A DNA stretch of 64,000 bases from Lepiota brunneoincarnata (GCA_023014365.1 JAEBUN010000022.1:682001-746000), one strand, 5' to 3'; shown: positions 23,333 through 35,029, counted from the stretch's first letter. The notes: a model not told the origin generated them from the sequence alone. Translations and numbers: made by a program.

Positions 23333-25433
23333 TCAAATCTCAGCAGCATTGATGAGCGCGAGAGCCTTCTCCGACCGCGGTGTAATCGAGCATTGGAATG
23401 GTGTTGGATGGCTGTAAAACAGAAAACCATGAATTTTACCTGGACTTGTTTTCTTTTTTCGAAAACGTTTATCGTACCTTATAGTTCCAGTGAGTTGATC
23501 GATGTCGGGTTCGATCACCTTTCCGTCTTCGACGTGCTTTGAGATGTCGAACACAGCCAAGGTCATGGCGCATGAGATAAAAATGGATGCTTCGGCCATG
23601 ATTTGTCCTAAATTGGTCGTCAGAAAATAAGATGTTGTGGTGTAGAATATGGGTCCCACCTGGGCAGATTCTGCAGTTCGAAAAAAAAAGACAGAGCGAG
23701 TGAGCATTGGATCTCAGAGATATTGAGGGAAGACTGTTTTTTTTACCTCCTACCGAATCCGAAGCTTACTTTACGGGGGTCGCGTTCTGGATTGGGTCCA
23801 AGGAACCGGTCGGGATTGAATTTCATGGGGTCTGAGTATACGTCCGGGTCATGCAACATTTTCCTGTAGCGTGACTGAGTTAATTTCTGTGTGCACATCT
23901 CAGAAGGAAGGAAGAAAACAAACCAGATGTTCGTGATAATAACAGATCCTTTGGGGATGAGGTAGCCATCGTGGACATCATCCTCCGTCACGACATGAGG
24001 AACACCTTTGTATATGGCATTTCCAGCTTCCGTGAGATGCAAAGGAAAAGAATGAACGTACCTGTTGGTCCAACAGCGTTCCATCGCAAAACTTCAAGTA
24101 CAAGTGCGTTGGTAAACGGTAATGCGTCTCTGTCGGCAAACAAAGGGAGTCTATCTTGGCCCACGATAGTGTCAATCTCCGCTTGAGCTTTGGCCGCAAC
24201 TTCGGGGAAGAGTATCATGGCTTTGAAGAACGAATAGATAGATGAAACAGTCTGTTTTGTGTAGCCATTTAGCATATAACTCAGGCTGGCCGTGCGGCAG
24301 TACCGGCTTACAGTGTCTGCGCCTCCACCATAGAGAGAACCTGCCGACCACTTGATGTCGAACTCCTTCTGCGGAGTCAGATCAGGTTCTTCCAATAGCT
24401 TGCTTGTAAACGACGGTTCTGCAGCTCCAGAAACCTGCAGGGGACGAGATGTTAAGTGGCGTGGTGGATTTATTCCCCTGCTAAAAACCTTACCAGTTGG
24501 TCTTTGACATACTGGTGAGGTTCTTCGATCATCTGGTTGAGGGTTACGGTCCATTCCCGGGCAATCTTCTTAAAGTTGGTCCCAGGGAACCAATCGGGAA
24601 GCCGGCTCACTATTGCAGAAAAGGAAGTGAGCCCTATTCCCATCGCAACTTGTGTAGTGGAACTTACGCGCTGGCACTAGGTTTACAAAGAACCCCCCCG
24701 GGGCCATTGAAAGCGAAAACTGCTCGGCAGCAAGTTAGGCCAGTTGTACGAACCGGTCATCTTTCCCTTTGACCTCGTAGCCATATGAGATGCGAAGTAT
24801 GACTGCCCCAGCAGTTCTGCCCATTACATCAACAAATACTATCATAAGATGAGGTTTACAGAATACGTACTGGCGTATATGTGCGGACAAATCCTGCGGC
24901 GTGGAGAGTAAACGCTTGAGAAATTTACGAGTTTCCATCTCCTCGACAGGGTGGAATTGTGACATGGCGACATTGCTACCGATGAGCTGATGGAAGAGCC
25001 GACGATAATTGCGGAAACGGGATCCATAAGGTAACAAACCGAGACCGTTCTTCCACCCGATCATTTCCCCTCCCATTTGTACTACTGGACGGTCTGAGTA
25101 AATGGAGCTCTTCTTATCGAGCATGTCCGTGGCCACCTTGGCAGAATTGACGATGACCATCCGTTGGCCAAAGACAGATATGGATATCAGATCACCTGGT
25201 CTATCGTCAGGATGGAGCATTTACTATTTAGCTGGGAAGGACTCACCCCATTTATTTCCCCAGTCTGCATAAGTTAGCCATTCTTTCGAGGCTGGCATGT
25301 CAAGAAGGTTGCCGAGCAAGGGCCATCCCTTGGGGCCCGGAGGGAGGGGTGCCAGGGATTTCCGGCTGTAAAGTTGGCGAAGGAGCAACAAGCCAAAGAG
25401 CGCCAAGCCAAAGTCGAGAGTTGTGAAGGGCAT
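23333..25433 (-). pseudogene. Cytochrome P450, tandem copy 3, one nonsense codon
   Basis: The ATG at 25431-25433 begins MPFTTLDFGLALFGLLLL (ER anchor), and the stop is at 23333-23335. The hinge, I-helix GGGADT, EVLR, FNPDRF, FGFGRR/ICPG and C-terminal SHPTPFQCSITPRSEKA are all present, with the same introns as the other copies. The only break I can find is TAA at 24735-24737, in the exon encoding DRFVQLA*LAAEQF, where copy 2 has GAA. The upstream region is shortened: compared with copies 1 and 2, about 180 bp immediately upstream of the TATA box is missing, so promoter activity may also differ. Confidence 0.86.
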
Positions 25434-25482
25434 AATGCTGATGCAGAAGGTTGTAGGAATTGAGTATTGAGATGGGACGGAG

Positions 25483-25492
25483 GTATATATAC
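25483..25492 (-). promoter_or_regulatory. TATA box of P450 copy 3
   Basis: GTATATATAC lies 50 bp upstream of the ATG. The sequence beyond it joins directly to a block that lies about 180 bp farther away in copies 1 and 2. Confidence 0.55.
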
Positions 25493-25869
25493 AGTCGGAC
25501 CAGCATGGAGCGTCGAATATGTTAGCAACAGCCTCATGGGAAAGCCCTTTGATGCTCCTCTGTTACTGATCTGGCGGAGGTTTTACTGCGCCTTGGTATA
25601 TTTAGTTTTTCTCTGTAAGATGTCGGCCCCATTTACTACCTATGGTCCCTGAATCCCACTGCAAGCTCTAATGAACTCAGAGAACAACAGCCATACAGGC
25701 GTCCCAATAACGGCGCATCTGCGTTGTGTCAGGATGGAAAGTATTACGGGGCTTTTCTCGCTATTGAGATTGAGTCGCCTTGAATCTTGTGCATCACCTG
25801 AAGATAGTACTAGTCGGATGTTGAAACGCTCCGAGTCGAACGGTCATCTTCGGGGGGGGGGGAAGGGTG

Positions 25870-26789
25870 AATCGACTCATCCTCTCATTTAGCCACACCT
25901 GCGGGGGGTTCGAGTCGATTCAGCGGAATTTGCCGCATGGAGTAGTGAGATTCATATCACCTGAAATCCCGGCCCCACTTCAACTCCCTCGGTATGGGAA
26001 GATCGAGATGCTGAGTAAGAGCACGACTCCAGCTACAATCCGAGGCATGTAAATCAAATATCTGGAGGTGTTGAAAGGCTATAAGGATAACAAGGGTGAC
26101 GGGGACTCGTCACTACCGGCATGGAACTCGACAAAGTTGGGGCATTGTAAGAGTGTCTTGATCGCGGACATGGTATCAGCGCGGCGGAGGCGCAAGTTAG
26201 TGATTTCAACCATATTATTTCTAAGTGTGCTTGCTTTCGTCGAGACGAATCAGCGATGACCAAGCGTTGGAGTGAAGAGTATTGGGGGAGAATTTGAACG
26301 TTTCTTGTTTGTTATGGTCACTTGGATGGCTGAGGTCGAGTGTGCAGGTTGCGAGCTGGGATAAAGAGGAGAGATGCACAAATCGCGTGTCTGACGACAT
26401 GGAGGGTATTGATTTTCAAAGGGCTGTGAATGACGAGGTGATAACTTGGATAAAGGGTTTTGGTGGTTAATTCGCAGTCTTTTGAACAGCGGAGTCCTAC
26501 GGAGAGTAGAGTTGTTGTGGGGGTGTAAGCAAAAGTCCAGGAGCGCAGCGCTCTTCTTCACCTTGTACGGAGTAACGTTATGGATGTCCACAAGTTGTGG
26601 TGTGAGGGACCTTTCCCCAATGCGAGAAAATGGAGCTAACGATGAATTGGGAGTGATCGTCCTTCTTTTCTCCGGAAAAGTGAAATCTTCCCGCTGGTCA
26701 TATAAATCTCGTTTGGGACGGGCGTACTCGAAGATGGTCGATAGAGTTTCGTAGGGCAATGCCACCACAGGAGACTGAACATCGCTCAT
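25870..26789 (-). pseudogene. F-box-like gene, degenerate, array unit 3
   Basis: This is the only array unit that keeps a start. The ATG at 26789 opens MSDVQSPVVALPYETLSTIF, where LPYETLSTIFEYA fits the first helix of an F-box, the Skp1-binding motif of SCF ubiquitin ligases. The next conserved piece (a SHW-like segment) is found in another frame, and VKKSAALLDFCL returns in the first, so at least two frameshifts are present. The remainder (RLRINHQ...[17 protein letters not shown]) changes frame again. It is probably the source of the remnants at 15060-17292 and 20719-22240. Confidence 0.6.
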
Positions 26790-27379
26790 CTCTGTGGTGA
26801 GAGCGACTCTCCTCTTTCTACATATTCGTGATGAACTGCTCTAATTGATGCGCCTTGTCAAGGACAACTGCGGCCGAGTCTTGACGCGAACCGACGGAAC
26901 GAAGAAGGATTGGGTTTCGTTTTGGAACAGGTTGGACATGTGAGGAGGATGATACCCATTGTAGGCGAATCGCAAGGACGCGAGGTTGAGTACCAATGCC
27001 AATGGTCTAGGTGCAATTGTATTGAGTACAGCGCCCGCGCCTTTTCACCGGCGCTAACACGGTACCGCATGGTGGGCGTGCGGAGCTGGTCCTTGACGCC
27101 TTCCGATGGGACGTCGGGAGGGAGCCAATGGGGTCTTGGCCACCTCGTCGCTACTATGTGTGCTCCCTAAACGTTTGCGTCAGCATTGCACATCTTTTAT
27201 AGCAAGCTAGCTGCTATTTCCTGCAAAACAAAACCCTCCCTCCCGCTTCGCAAAAAATAGTAGTGAACAATTTGTATCAATGAAACTGTCGCATATGAGA
27301 CGGAAATATTTGACGCTACATACGGCAGGGGTGACAAACAGGCCAGGCCATTATGTACATGCGCAGGACGAGGTATCTC
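26790..27379. other. Intergenic with left end of the F-box duplication
   Basis: From about 27080 to 27379 the sequence matches 31490-31755 closely, marking the left part of a direct duplication that carries both F-box genes. A minus-strand frame (27070-26858, extendable leftward as VATRWPRPHWLPPDV) has a partial relative at 31600-31480 (EVATRWSKTPSGDIKDQL). It may be the truncated end of another gene, which I do not recognise. Confidence 0.45.
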
Positions 27380-28815
27380 CTAAGATAACCATTCTACTCT
27401 CTTTTTAACTCCCCGGTTCTGCTGATATATCCGCAGCCCTAACCCATCCCGAACCATTGCACATAGTTCTGCTTGAATATCTGGGCTCCATAGCACTCGA
27501 AGGCCTGCAAGCTTTATTCTTAAACTCCCAGGACCCGATCCTGAACGATATTTCGCCCGCGAGATATCCAAAATGCGGTGAGAAAAGTCAGCACGAAGGT
27601 CTTCCCTCGAAAGCGATTCAAGACATGAGATGATGCCTAAAGACTTGAGGAAAGGTAGATATTGTTCCTCATCACCCTCCCAGCCAGGACACAGTACGCA
27701 AAGTATCTTATATATAGTAGCCCGGCTGCATACCCATACCACCAATTTGCGAACGTAGCGAGCTCGACTGAACATGTGTTTGATTGTAGGAAGTGGGCAA
27801 TAGACAATGTTCCTCAGATGGAGGGATACGCAGAGTATCTGGCAGGTTGGCGAACAATGCTCGGAGGGAGGGTTCAACCTCTTTGCTTCTTGCCGGTCCC
27901 ATTGTCCAGGTAAGTGTATGTAACGAAGGGATTCGAATATGTTGGAGTGTAGCCAAGCACCATGGACTCGGAAAGTGCTCCAATGATAGCACCTGCAAGC
28001 GTTGGAGAAGTATAGTGTCTGTGGGAGGGTTCTGGTCTGGTGATTGAACATCCAAGGGATTAGATAAATAGAATTCAAGAAGGTTGGGGCATTGTGTGAG
28101 CAACTTGACACAAGTGTCGATAGGGACCCAGGCGAGGCCGAGGACATTTATTGATGACCAGGGGAGCGTTACGGGTCCGGATACTAGACACAAACGAACA
28201 TGGCGTAGACGAGGGATGGAAGAAAGATCGAGTTCAAGGTGGTCCCCTTTTGGGTCGTGGACAAAGAGATATTCGAGTTGAGAAAACCGGCTTGTGAAGC
28301 GACATAGGCACCGTACTTTTGCACCGCACAACTCGAGGTGTCGAATCTTTCCGGGATACTGGGTAAAGAGTAGAAGTTCGATCGATATAACGGCGTTAAT
28401 GAGAACATCCACAGGGGCCACACGCCAGGTACAGAAGTCGATTCTGAGGTAAAATGGGAGTGCTCTGGCGTTTTTTAAGTGGAGCTCCAGAATGTGCGGG
28501 AGGCCATTCCATGTTAGGTCGAATGTCCATGCGATTCCATAATTGGGGTGTTGCCCATGCAACCTGACGCCAGTGCGAAGACACCTGACCAAGGGTGAAG
28601 ACGGGGAAATCACTGAAACGGTAGCAATTGAAGTGACAGATACATTCGAAGATGCGGGAGAGCGTCTCTGGTGGAAGGACCCGAGTCAACGCCTGGGTAT
28701 CATTGAGTGTACGCGACAGAAGTACGCGCCTCTCGTCGGGTTGACTCATTGTGTCTTTGCCTTGGAATAATTCGTGCCGGATGGCCTCGCCGTCGCTCTT
28801 GTGCACTGTCGACAT
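27380..28815 (-). pseudogene. F-box protein A, left copy, frameshifted
   Basis: This is a paralogue of the intact gene at 31756-33198. It starts MSTVHKSDGEAI at 28815, keeps the F-box (LTRVLPPETLSRIFECI) and the SSHWRQVAWATPQLWNR box, then loses frame at about 28500-28530. The intact copy is 8 bp longer there. The second frame runs to about 27820, where a one-base gain shifts it again, and the third frame ends in VKKRVEWLS at 27380. All three frames align in order with the intact paralogue, so this is a duplicated gene broken by two indels. Confidence 0.85.
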
Positions 28816-29253
28816 GGTGGTACGTGGCCAGAATCGCGTGTTGATGGTCATTTGTGTAGTTCTCTCCTCTTTCAAAATTCACACGAATTCAACTCCGCTA
28901 AGCAGGATGCTTTGTTTGTAGCAGTTGTTGTACAGTACACCTCCAGCTTTGTCAGCGCTTGAACTAGGGAAGGAAAATGAGATGTGGTTTGGGCTGGAGA
29001 GCTTACATTAGCAAGCTGGTCTGCGAACTGAGGAGCTGCTGGACGGGCGGGTAACCCGCTTCGAGGGGGAAGCTCCATCCACCTGCTGCTCTGCTGGACG
29101 CTGGGAGCTGGCAACTTCCGTTTTTACTTAGTACTATCGTATAATCAGTATCCAAATACCGTGCCTTGTATTTATGGGATGTGGAATTCTATCTGTCCCG
29201 TCTATATTAGGTCCAGGGATCTAACTCCCCTAAAGCCTGGGTATATCTATAAA
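28816..29253. other. Intergenic between left-copy F-box genes
   Basis: The ends match the equivalent spacer at 33199-33480. The centre (about 28930-29100) has no counterpart there and holds only short frames (28872-29114 minus) with no recognisable product, suggesting a small insertion of about 190 bp. Confidence 0.4.
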
Positions 29254-31040
29254 CTAATCATCAAATTGGCTCGAACGATGCACGGAGCAGGATTGACACT
29301 TACAACTAGTCTGGAAAACTCTAATCCCTTCAATCCCCTCACACGTATCAAGCACAGGCAAGAACCCCGCAAGATACAGTCGCATCTGGGCACTCTCACC
29401 TCTACGTCTCCTCCCGTTTCCAGGAGAATCCGAGTCCGTATTGCCTTTTGGGTAGGGGCTTTCAGAGATAAGGCGTGTAAGGGTCAAAATCAGTGAAGAT
29501 GAAGACGTTGATTTCCGGCCCGCGCAAGTTCATACTCACACAGGAGTGTCTATTATTCAGTAGGCGCGCGAGCTAGTCATTAAGCGTTGCCCACTCGGCT
29601 GAAATGAGGTGAAGGGTGTCGAGTGATATGGTGGTTGTCGTGCCTCGGATGTGGGGGAAGGGTGTGCAGAGAGCGGAGAGGAGACAGTCAAGCCATGGGA
29701 AAGGATTAGGACTGATGTAACCCCAGTTGACGACAGGTACAAGGAGGGAAAGGAGTATAGAGATAAGGGTGCATAGCCGATGTGGTTGGGTGGAGCAGGA
29801 ATTGGATATTCGTCGTCTATAGGATGAAGTATGTGCGAGCTGACTTGAAGAACCGACAGCAGGTGACAATCCGCGAATTCCTAGCGCCTTGGGTTCGTCA
29901 TGGCAGTTTAAAAAGCAGCTGTGCTGTGATTTGTTATAATGCTCTGTGGTTCACCGTTGATTGACGGTGTCCTCGGGCCTGGGGAGTGCTGATTGGAGAG
30001 GGATTGGAATTGGGTGGAGAGCGTCAACGAGTGCTGTGGCCTGGCTGGTTTGATGTTCAAAAGAGAGTGAGGAGGGGCAGCTCTTCAGCACGTGAGAGGC
30101 ACCGAAACGAAGCGAAACCGAAATGAAACCAAAACGAAACCGAAACGAAACAACGCGAAATACGTCCAAACAAAGGGGCGAGTGTGGTCGACGAAACAAC
30201 CACTGGGCTTTTAAAACCAAGGAGACTTGCTGGTGAAGAGATTTGAGACTGAGGGTGAGAGTGAGATGAGAAGAATGGCCGTATATTCGACTGGAGAACA
30301 AATCTCCGGGGCCTACTCCTGATATACAGACATTTATACTATGTTTTAATCTTTTCCTATGCCCGAAAGCGATAAGAAAATAAGAGAAAATAGTAATAAG
30401 CTACTTGCGAGACAGGGAACATGAAACAAGGGATGAAATGTGAATTTTCGTAGCTACGTGAGGAGGGAATTAGGAAAGGTGAAAGAGAATTATAAAAGTA
30501 GTGGTCTGCGAGGCATATAGAGGCCTTGAAGAAGGGAGAAAATTTACTCTACAACGACACTTGGGTGAGGGGGTGGAAATGGAGAGAAAATAGTTGAATG
30601 AGAGGGGACAGAAGTGGAATGGGGATACTGTCGAAATGGTACTGCCTGCCTTAATGTGCGCACTCCGAAGATCTTGATCCGAGGTTTGATCCGAGTTTCG
30701 GGTTCGGGTGTGCTTCGGGTTCGGGTTCTGAGTCCTACGAGAGGTGGCATGGGGCAGCCGTTACCTGCGTAGCCACATGCCCACCTCTACAAGAGATCAA
30801 GGTATTTTAGCTTTGGCTGAAGCATCCATTATTCCTGGTGACAACTGCTGAGATCCGACTCGGTATCAAAGTCTGCGGGTGGTCGTGTAGCAACGTCCAT
30901 CCATACGAAGGACATATTCATTAAAGGCTCGCTGATCTTGAGTTACTGAGTAAATGGATGGGGAACTGCACTCCGATCAACCGGAGGTCCTCTGGCCTCC
31001 CATTTTCGAATACGTCATAACGGGCACATGGTGTTTGACG
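29254..31040 (-). pseudogene. F-box-like protein B, left copy, truncated and interrupted
   Basis: Two blocks match the intact gene at 33481-35029. 29254-30070 matches its 3' exon and the end of exon 1 (LSFEHQTSQATALVDAL). 30795-31035 matches the middle of exon 1, where the intact copy encodes the region around NNFPIHLLKVSESLTNMSFG. Between them is an inserted stretch of about 0.7 kb. The 5' third, including the F-box-like start, is absent beyond about 31040. Frameshifts and stops are present, so no product is expected. Confidence 0.75.
30076..30791. mobile_element. Insertion of about 0.7 kb in F-box pseudogene, element type unknown
   Basis: Compared with the uninterrupted paralogue (near 34310), extra sequence begins after TTCAAAAGAGA and ends before AAGAGATCAAGG, so AAGAGA is a probable 6-bp target duplication. 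The insert is AG-rich, with a run of GAAACCGAAAC-type repeats near 30105-30160 and a core shared with 11190-11245. It has no coding capacity that I recognise. A solo LTR or small non-autonomous LTR element is the best guess. Confidence 0.5.
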
Positions 31041-31755
31041 CACGAAATCATAGGAAGCTTCTACTTATCCCTGAACCAAATCAATCTCCCAGAGCCTTTC
31101 GCCTCGCCAATTGGCATCCGATTCCATTTTCTATGATCCATAAACCTCCCACTGACGGCCATATCTCGTGAGTGATTTCAGGTGGCCGGGGGTGAGTCGT
31201 CCTCCTCGTCTTGTGTCTTTCATGCTAAGTGTTGCTTGACAAGCGAAGGACCACGAAACTTTCTGCTATAACAGTCGAAACGGTGTAAGTGACATATAGA
31301 TTCGTTAGTACATTTGAGGGATGTACAGTGTATTTGCCCATGCTTCTCCCGACGGTGTCCCAGTTGCAAGCTTACCCTGTCGGGCCTCGGACGTGGCGGG
31401 CTTGACCGGAGGATCAGGCTTCGGGAGTCTGCGTAGGTCATATATGTACTGGACGAAATCGGTATTTTTATTCTCTTACAGGAAGGTTTTATCAAGGAGT
31501 TGCACGAGCTGGTCCTTGATGTCTCCCGATGGGGTCTTGGACCACCTCGTCGCTACTTCGTGCATCCCAAACGTTGGCGTCAGCAGTGCACATATTTTGT
31601 AGCAAGCCGGTGCGACCAAAACCCCCTCTCACATTAGTTGAAACGATCTGCACCAATAAAACGGTTGCATATGGAACGAAAACATCTGACGCTACATACA
31701 ACAAAGTTGACAAACAGCCTAGTCCACTGTGCGGTTTCGCAGGCTGAGATACCTC
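31041..31755. other. Junction between F-box duplicates, possible gene remnant
   Basis: 31490-31755 matches 27080-27379. Minus-strand frames at 31220-31600 include FGMHEVATRWSKTPSGDIKD and YIYDLRRLPKPDPPVKPATS, a plausible but unidentified protein fragment cut by the duplication boundary. I cannot assign a function. Confidence 0.35.
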
Positions 31756-33198
31756 CTAAGATAACCATTCTACTCTTCTTTTAACTCCCCTGTCCTGGTA
31801 ATATATCCGCAGTCCTAGTCCGTCCCGAACCATCGCACATAGTTCCGCTCGAATATCTGGGCTCCATAGCACTTCAGCACCTACAAGCTTAATTCTTAGA
31901 TTCCTAGGACGTGATATAGAACAATATTTTGCCCGAGAGATATCCAAAATACGGCGAGAGAAGGTATGAGCTTCTCCCCGCGGAGGCCGTCCATGATATG
32001 GGTTGACGCAGAAAGACTCGAGGAAAGGTAGATATTGTGACTCATCACCCTCCCAGCCGGGACACAGCGCGCAAAGTATCTTATATACAGTGTCCCGGCT
32101 GCATATAGTTACCACCAATTTGCGAACGTAGCGAGCTCGACTGAAGATGTGTTTGATTGTAGGAAGTGGACAGCAGACAATGTCCGTCAGCTGAAGGGTA
32201 CGCAGGGTATCTGACACGTTGGCGAACAATGCTCGGAGGGAGGGTTCAACCTCTTCAATTTTTGCCTCTCCCATTACCCAGATAAGTTTATGTAATGAAG
32301 GGACTCGAATATGTTGGAGTGTAGCCAGGCACCACGGACTCCGGAAATGGCTCCATGATAACACTTGCAGGCTTTGGAGAAGTATAGTGTCTGTGGGAGG
32401 ATTCCGGTCTGGTGATTGGGCATCCAGGGGATAAGTCAAATGGAGTTCAAGAAGGTTGGGACATTGTGTGAGCAACTCGACACAAGTGTCGATAGGGACG
32501 TGGTAGAGGTTGAGGACAGTTATTGATGACCAGGGGAGCGTTATGGCTCCGGATGCTAGACGCAAACGAACATGGCGTAGACGAGGGATGGAAGTAAGAT
32601 CGAGTTCAAGGTGGTTCCCATCTATGTCGTGGACCGAGAGGTATTCGAGTTGGGCAAATCGGCTTGTGAAGCGACGTAGCCACTGTACTTCTGCAGCGCA
32701 CAACTCGAGGTGTCGAATCTTCCCCGGATACTGGGTAAAGAGTAGAAGCCCGATCGGCGTGAAGGCGTTAATGAGAAGATCCACAGGGACCCCGCGCAGG
32801 TGATAGAAGTGGAGTTCAAGATAAAATGGGAGTGCTCTGGTGTTTTTTAAGTGGAGCTCCAGGATGTGCGAGCGGCTACGTGCATTATCCGTATCAAATA
32901 CCATGCTCACGCGATTCCACAATTGGGGTGTTGACCATGCAACCTGACGCCAGTGCGAAGAGACCCGACCAAGGGTGAAGACCGGGAAATAATTGGTACG
33001 GACGAAGCAATGGAACTGACAGATAAATTCGAAGATGCGGGAGAGCGTCTCTGGTGGAAGGACCCGAGTCAACGCCTGGGTATCATTGAGCGTACGCAAC
33101 ATGAGCACGCGCCCCTCGTCGGGTTGACGCATTGGGTCTTCGATTTGGCATAATTCGTGCTGGATGACCTCGCCGTCGTTCTTGTGCACTGTCGACAT
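31756..33198 (-). CDS. F-box protein A, right copy, intact (480 aa)
   Basis: This is a single-exon gene of 480 codons. Residues about 45-100 form an F-box (LTRVLPPETLSRIFEFI, then VSSHWRQVAWSTPQLWNR), which binds Skp1 and recruits substrates to SCF ubiquitin ligase. The rest has leucine-rich strands at regular spacing (LRHLEL..., LEYLSVHD, RLRHVRLRL, LLELHL, LQVLSW), the degenerate LRR layout usual in Agaricomycete F-box proteins. The start MSTVHKNDGEV is shared with the broken left copy, which supports it. The F-box is well supported; the substrate is unknown. Such genes are among the most expanded families in these fungi. Confidence 0.88.
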   Translation of the reverse strand: MSTVHKNDGEVIQHELCQIEDPMRQPDEGRVLMLRTLNDTQALTRVLPPETLSRIFEFICQFHCFVRTNYFPVFTLGRVSSHWRQVAWSTPQLWNRVSMVFDTDNARSRSHILELHLKNTRALPFYLELHFYHLRGVPVDLLINAFTPIGLLLFTQYPGKIRHLELCAAEVQWLRRFTSRFAQLEYLSVHDIDGNHLELDLTSIPRLRHVRLRLASGAITLPWSSITVLNLYHVPIDTCVELLTQCPNLLELHLTYPLDAQSPDRNPPTDTILLQSLQVLSWSHFRSPWCLATLQHIRVPSLHKLIWVMGEAKIEEVEPSLRALFANVSDTLRTLQLTDIVCCPLPTIKHIFSRARYVRKLVVTICSRDTVYKILCALCPGWEGDESQYLPFLESFCVNPYHGRPPRGEAHTFSRRILDISRAKYCSISRPRNLRIKLVGAEVLWSPDIRAELCAMVRDGLGLRIYYQDRGVKRRVEWLS

Positions 33199-33480
33199 GG
33201 TGGTACGATGCTACGTGGCCAGAGTCGCGTGTTGACGGTCATTTGCGTGGTTTTCTCCTTTTCACACAAATTCAACTCCGCGAAGCGGGGTGCTTTGTTT
33301 GTAGCAGTTGTACACCTGACATTTGGTAGTACTATCGTGCAGTCGGCATTCAAATATTCGTGCCTTATGTTTATGGGGTGTGGAATTAGCCTGATATGTG
33401 AGTATTAATATCTGTCCATATCTATATCAGGTCAGGGATCTAACTCTCCTAAAGCCTGGGTATATCTATAAAATTAACGA

Positions 33481-35029
33481 TCAAAATTGGTTCAAACGAT
33501 GCACGGAGCGGGATTGACACTTACAATTAGTCTGGAATACTCTAATTCCTTCAATCCCCTCACGCGTATCAAGCACAGGCAAGAACTTCGCAAGATACAG
33601 TCGCATCTGGGCACTCTCACCTCTACGTCTCCTCCCGTTTCCAGTAGAATCCGAGTCAGTGTTGCCTTTGGGGTAGGGGCTTTCGGAGCCTGGATAAGTC
33701 GTGTAAGAATCAAAATCGGTAAAGATGAAGATGTTGATTTCCAGCCCGCGTAAGTTCATACTCGCACAGGAACGTTTGTAATTGAGTAGGCGTGCGAGTT
33801 GGTTATTAAGCGTTGTCCACTCGGCTGTGTGGATTCGTTCAAAAAGACCCACGCGGTCGATGTCGAATATGAGATGAAGGTTGTTGAGCGATGCATTGGT
33901 TGCCGTGCCTCGGACGTATTGGGAGGGCGCGCAGAGAGTGGAGAGGAGACGGTCAAGCCATGGAAAAGGATTAGGACTGACATAATCCCAGTCGATGACG
34001 GGTACAAGGAGGGAGAGGGAGTGTAGAGACGTAAGGGTGCATAAGTCGATGTGGTTGGGTGGAGCGGGAATTGGGTATTCATTGTCTACGGGATTAAGTA
34101 ATTGTGAGTTGATTTGAAGAACCGAGAGCAGGTGACATACTGCGAATTTCTAGCATCTTGAGTTCATGCTGGCAGTGGGCAAGCAGCGTTTGAATGTTGT
34201 GATGCTGTTCGCCATTGATGACGATGTGCTCGAGCTGGGAGGTGTTGATTGGAGAGGTGGATTGGGTGAGGGCGTCGATGAGTGCGGTGCCTTGGCCAGT
34301 TTGGTGTTCAAACGAAAGGTCGAGATATTTTAGCTTCGGCTGGAGAGGGCCAATATTCCCAGGGGCAACCGCTGAGAGATCTGACTCGGTGTCAAATTCA
34401 CCAGGTGGGCATGTAGCGATGTCCATCCAGCCGAAGGACATATTCGTTAACGACTCGCTGACTTTGAGTAAATGGATGGGAAAGTTGTTTACTCCGACCA
34501 ACCGGAGGTCCTCTAGCCTCCCATTTCTGAACACGTCAACGAGGGCACTGCGAAGTTCTGGAGTGAGGGCCTCCCAGTTCATTGTAGCTTTCCCGAATCC
34601 GAGGATTTCGAGGGCTCGTAAACCGACACCATTCCAGTTGGTGTCTACGGCAGAAGAAGCAGCTCTGCCACCATATGCGACCATCCTCAGTATAAAAGGA
34701 AGCTCCTCGTCCTCGGAGTTGACCCAGAAGCGCATGCTCCCGTACCAGCTGTTTCTGATTGTACCCTCTATGATGATGAGTCTGCGGACAAAACGGGCGA
34801 TGTAGGGAGACCTGTGAAGAAGCGTAGAAAAAGCGTGACAAAGATATGGGTGGACACCATCGTCGAGGTGATGTCGGGCCAGACGGATGGTATGGAAAAG
34901 CACGGCTCGGGTGGAAGAGAGGAGGAGGGAGTGGGTGAGAGAGAGAGCATGGAGGGTCTGTGCATCTGTGGTTGGGCTCAAATAACAAGTAATGATTGTG
35001 TGCAGTATCTCCGGTGGAAGAGAGGTCAT
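33481..35029 (-). CDS. F-box/LRR-like protein B, two exons (about 497 aa)
   Basis: Exon 1 (35029-34141) starts MTSLPPEILHTIITCYL, an F-box-like first helix, with a following LHALSLTHSLLLSSTRAVLF. Exon 2 runs 34085-33481. The 55-bp intron has GTATGT at the donor and TAG at the acceptor, and phases agree (CGC A / AC). The combined frame is open over 497 codons. Exon 2 contains PNHIDLCTLTSLHSLSLL and ends RLNQF. LRR-like strands (LEDLRLVGV, LKYLDLSFEH, LEHIVINGE) follow the N-terminus. It lies about 280 bp downstream of F-box A, on the same strand, in an order repeated in the left duplicate. Confidence 0.8.

Noticed and set aside
27662..28281. Plus-strand ORFs over the F-box genes
   Set aside because: They lie antisense to frames that align with the intact F-box protein and have no own domain.
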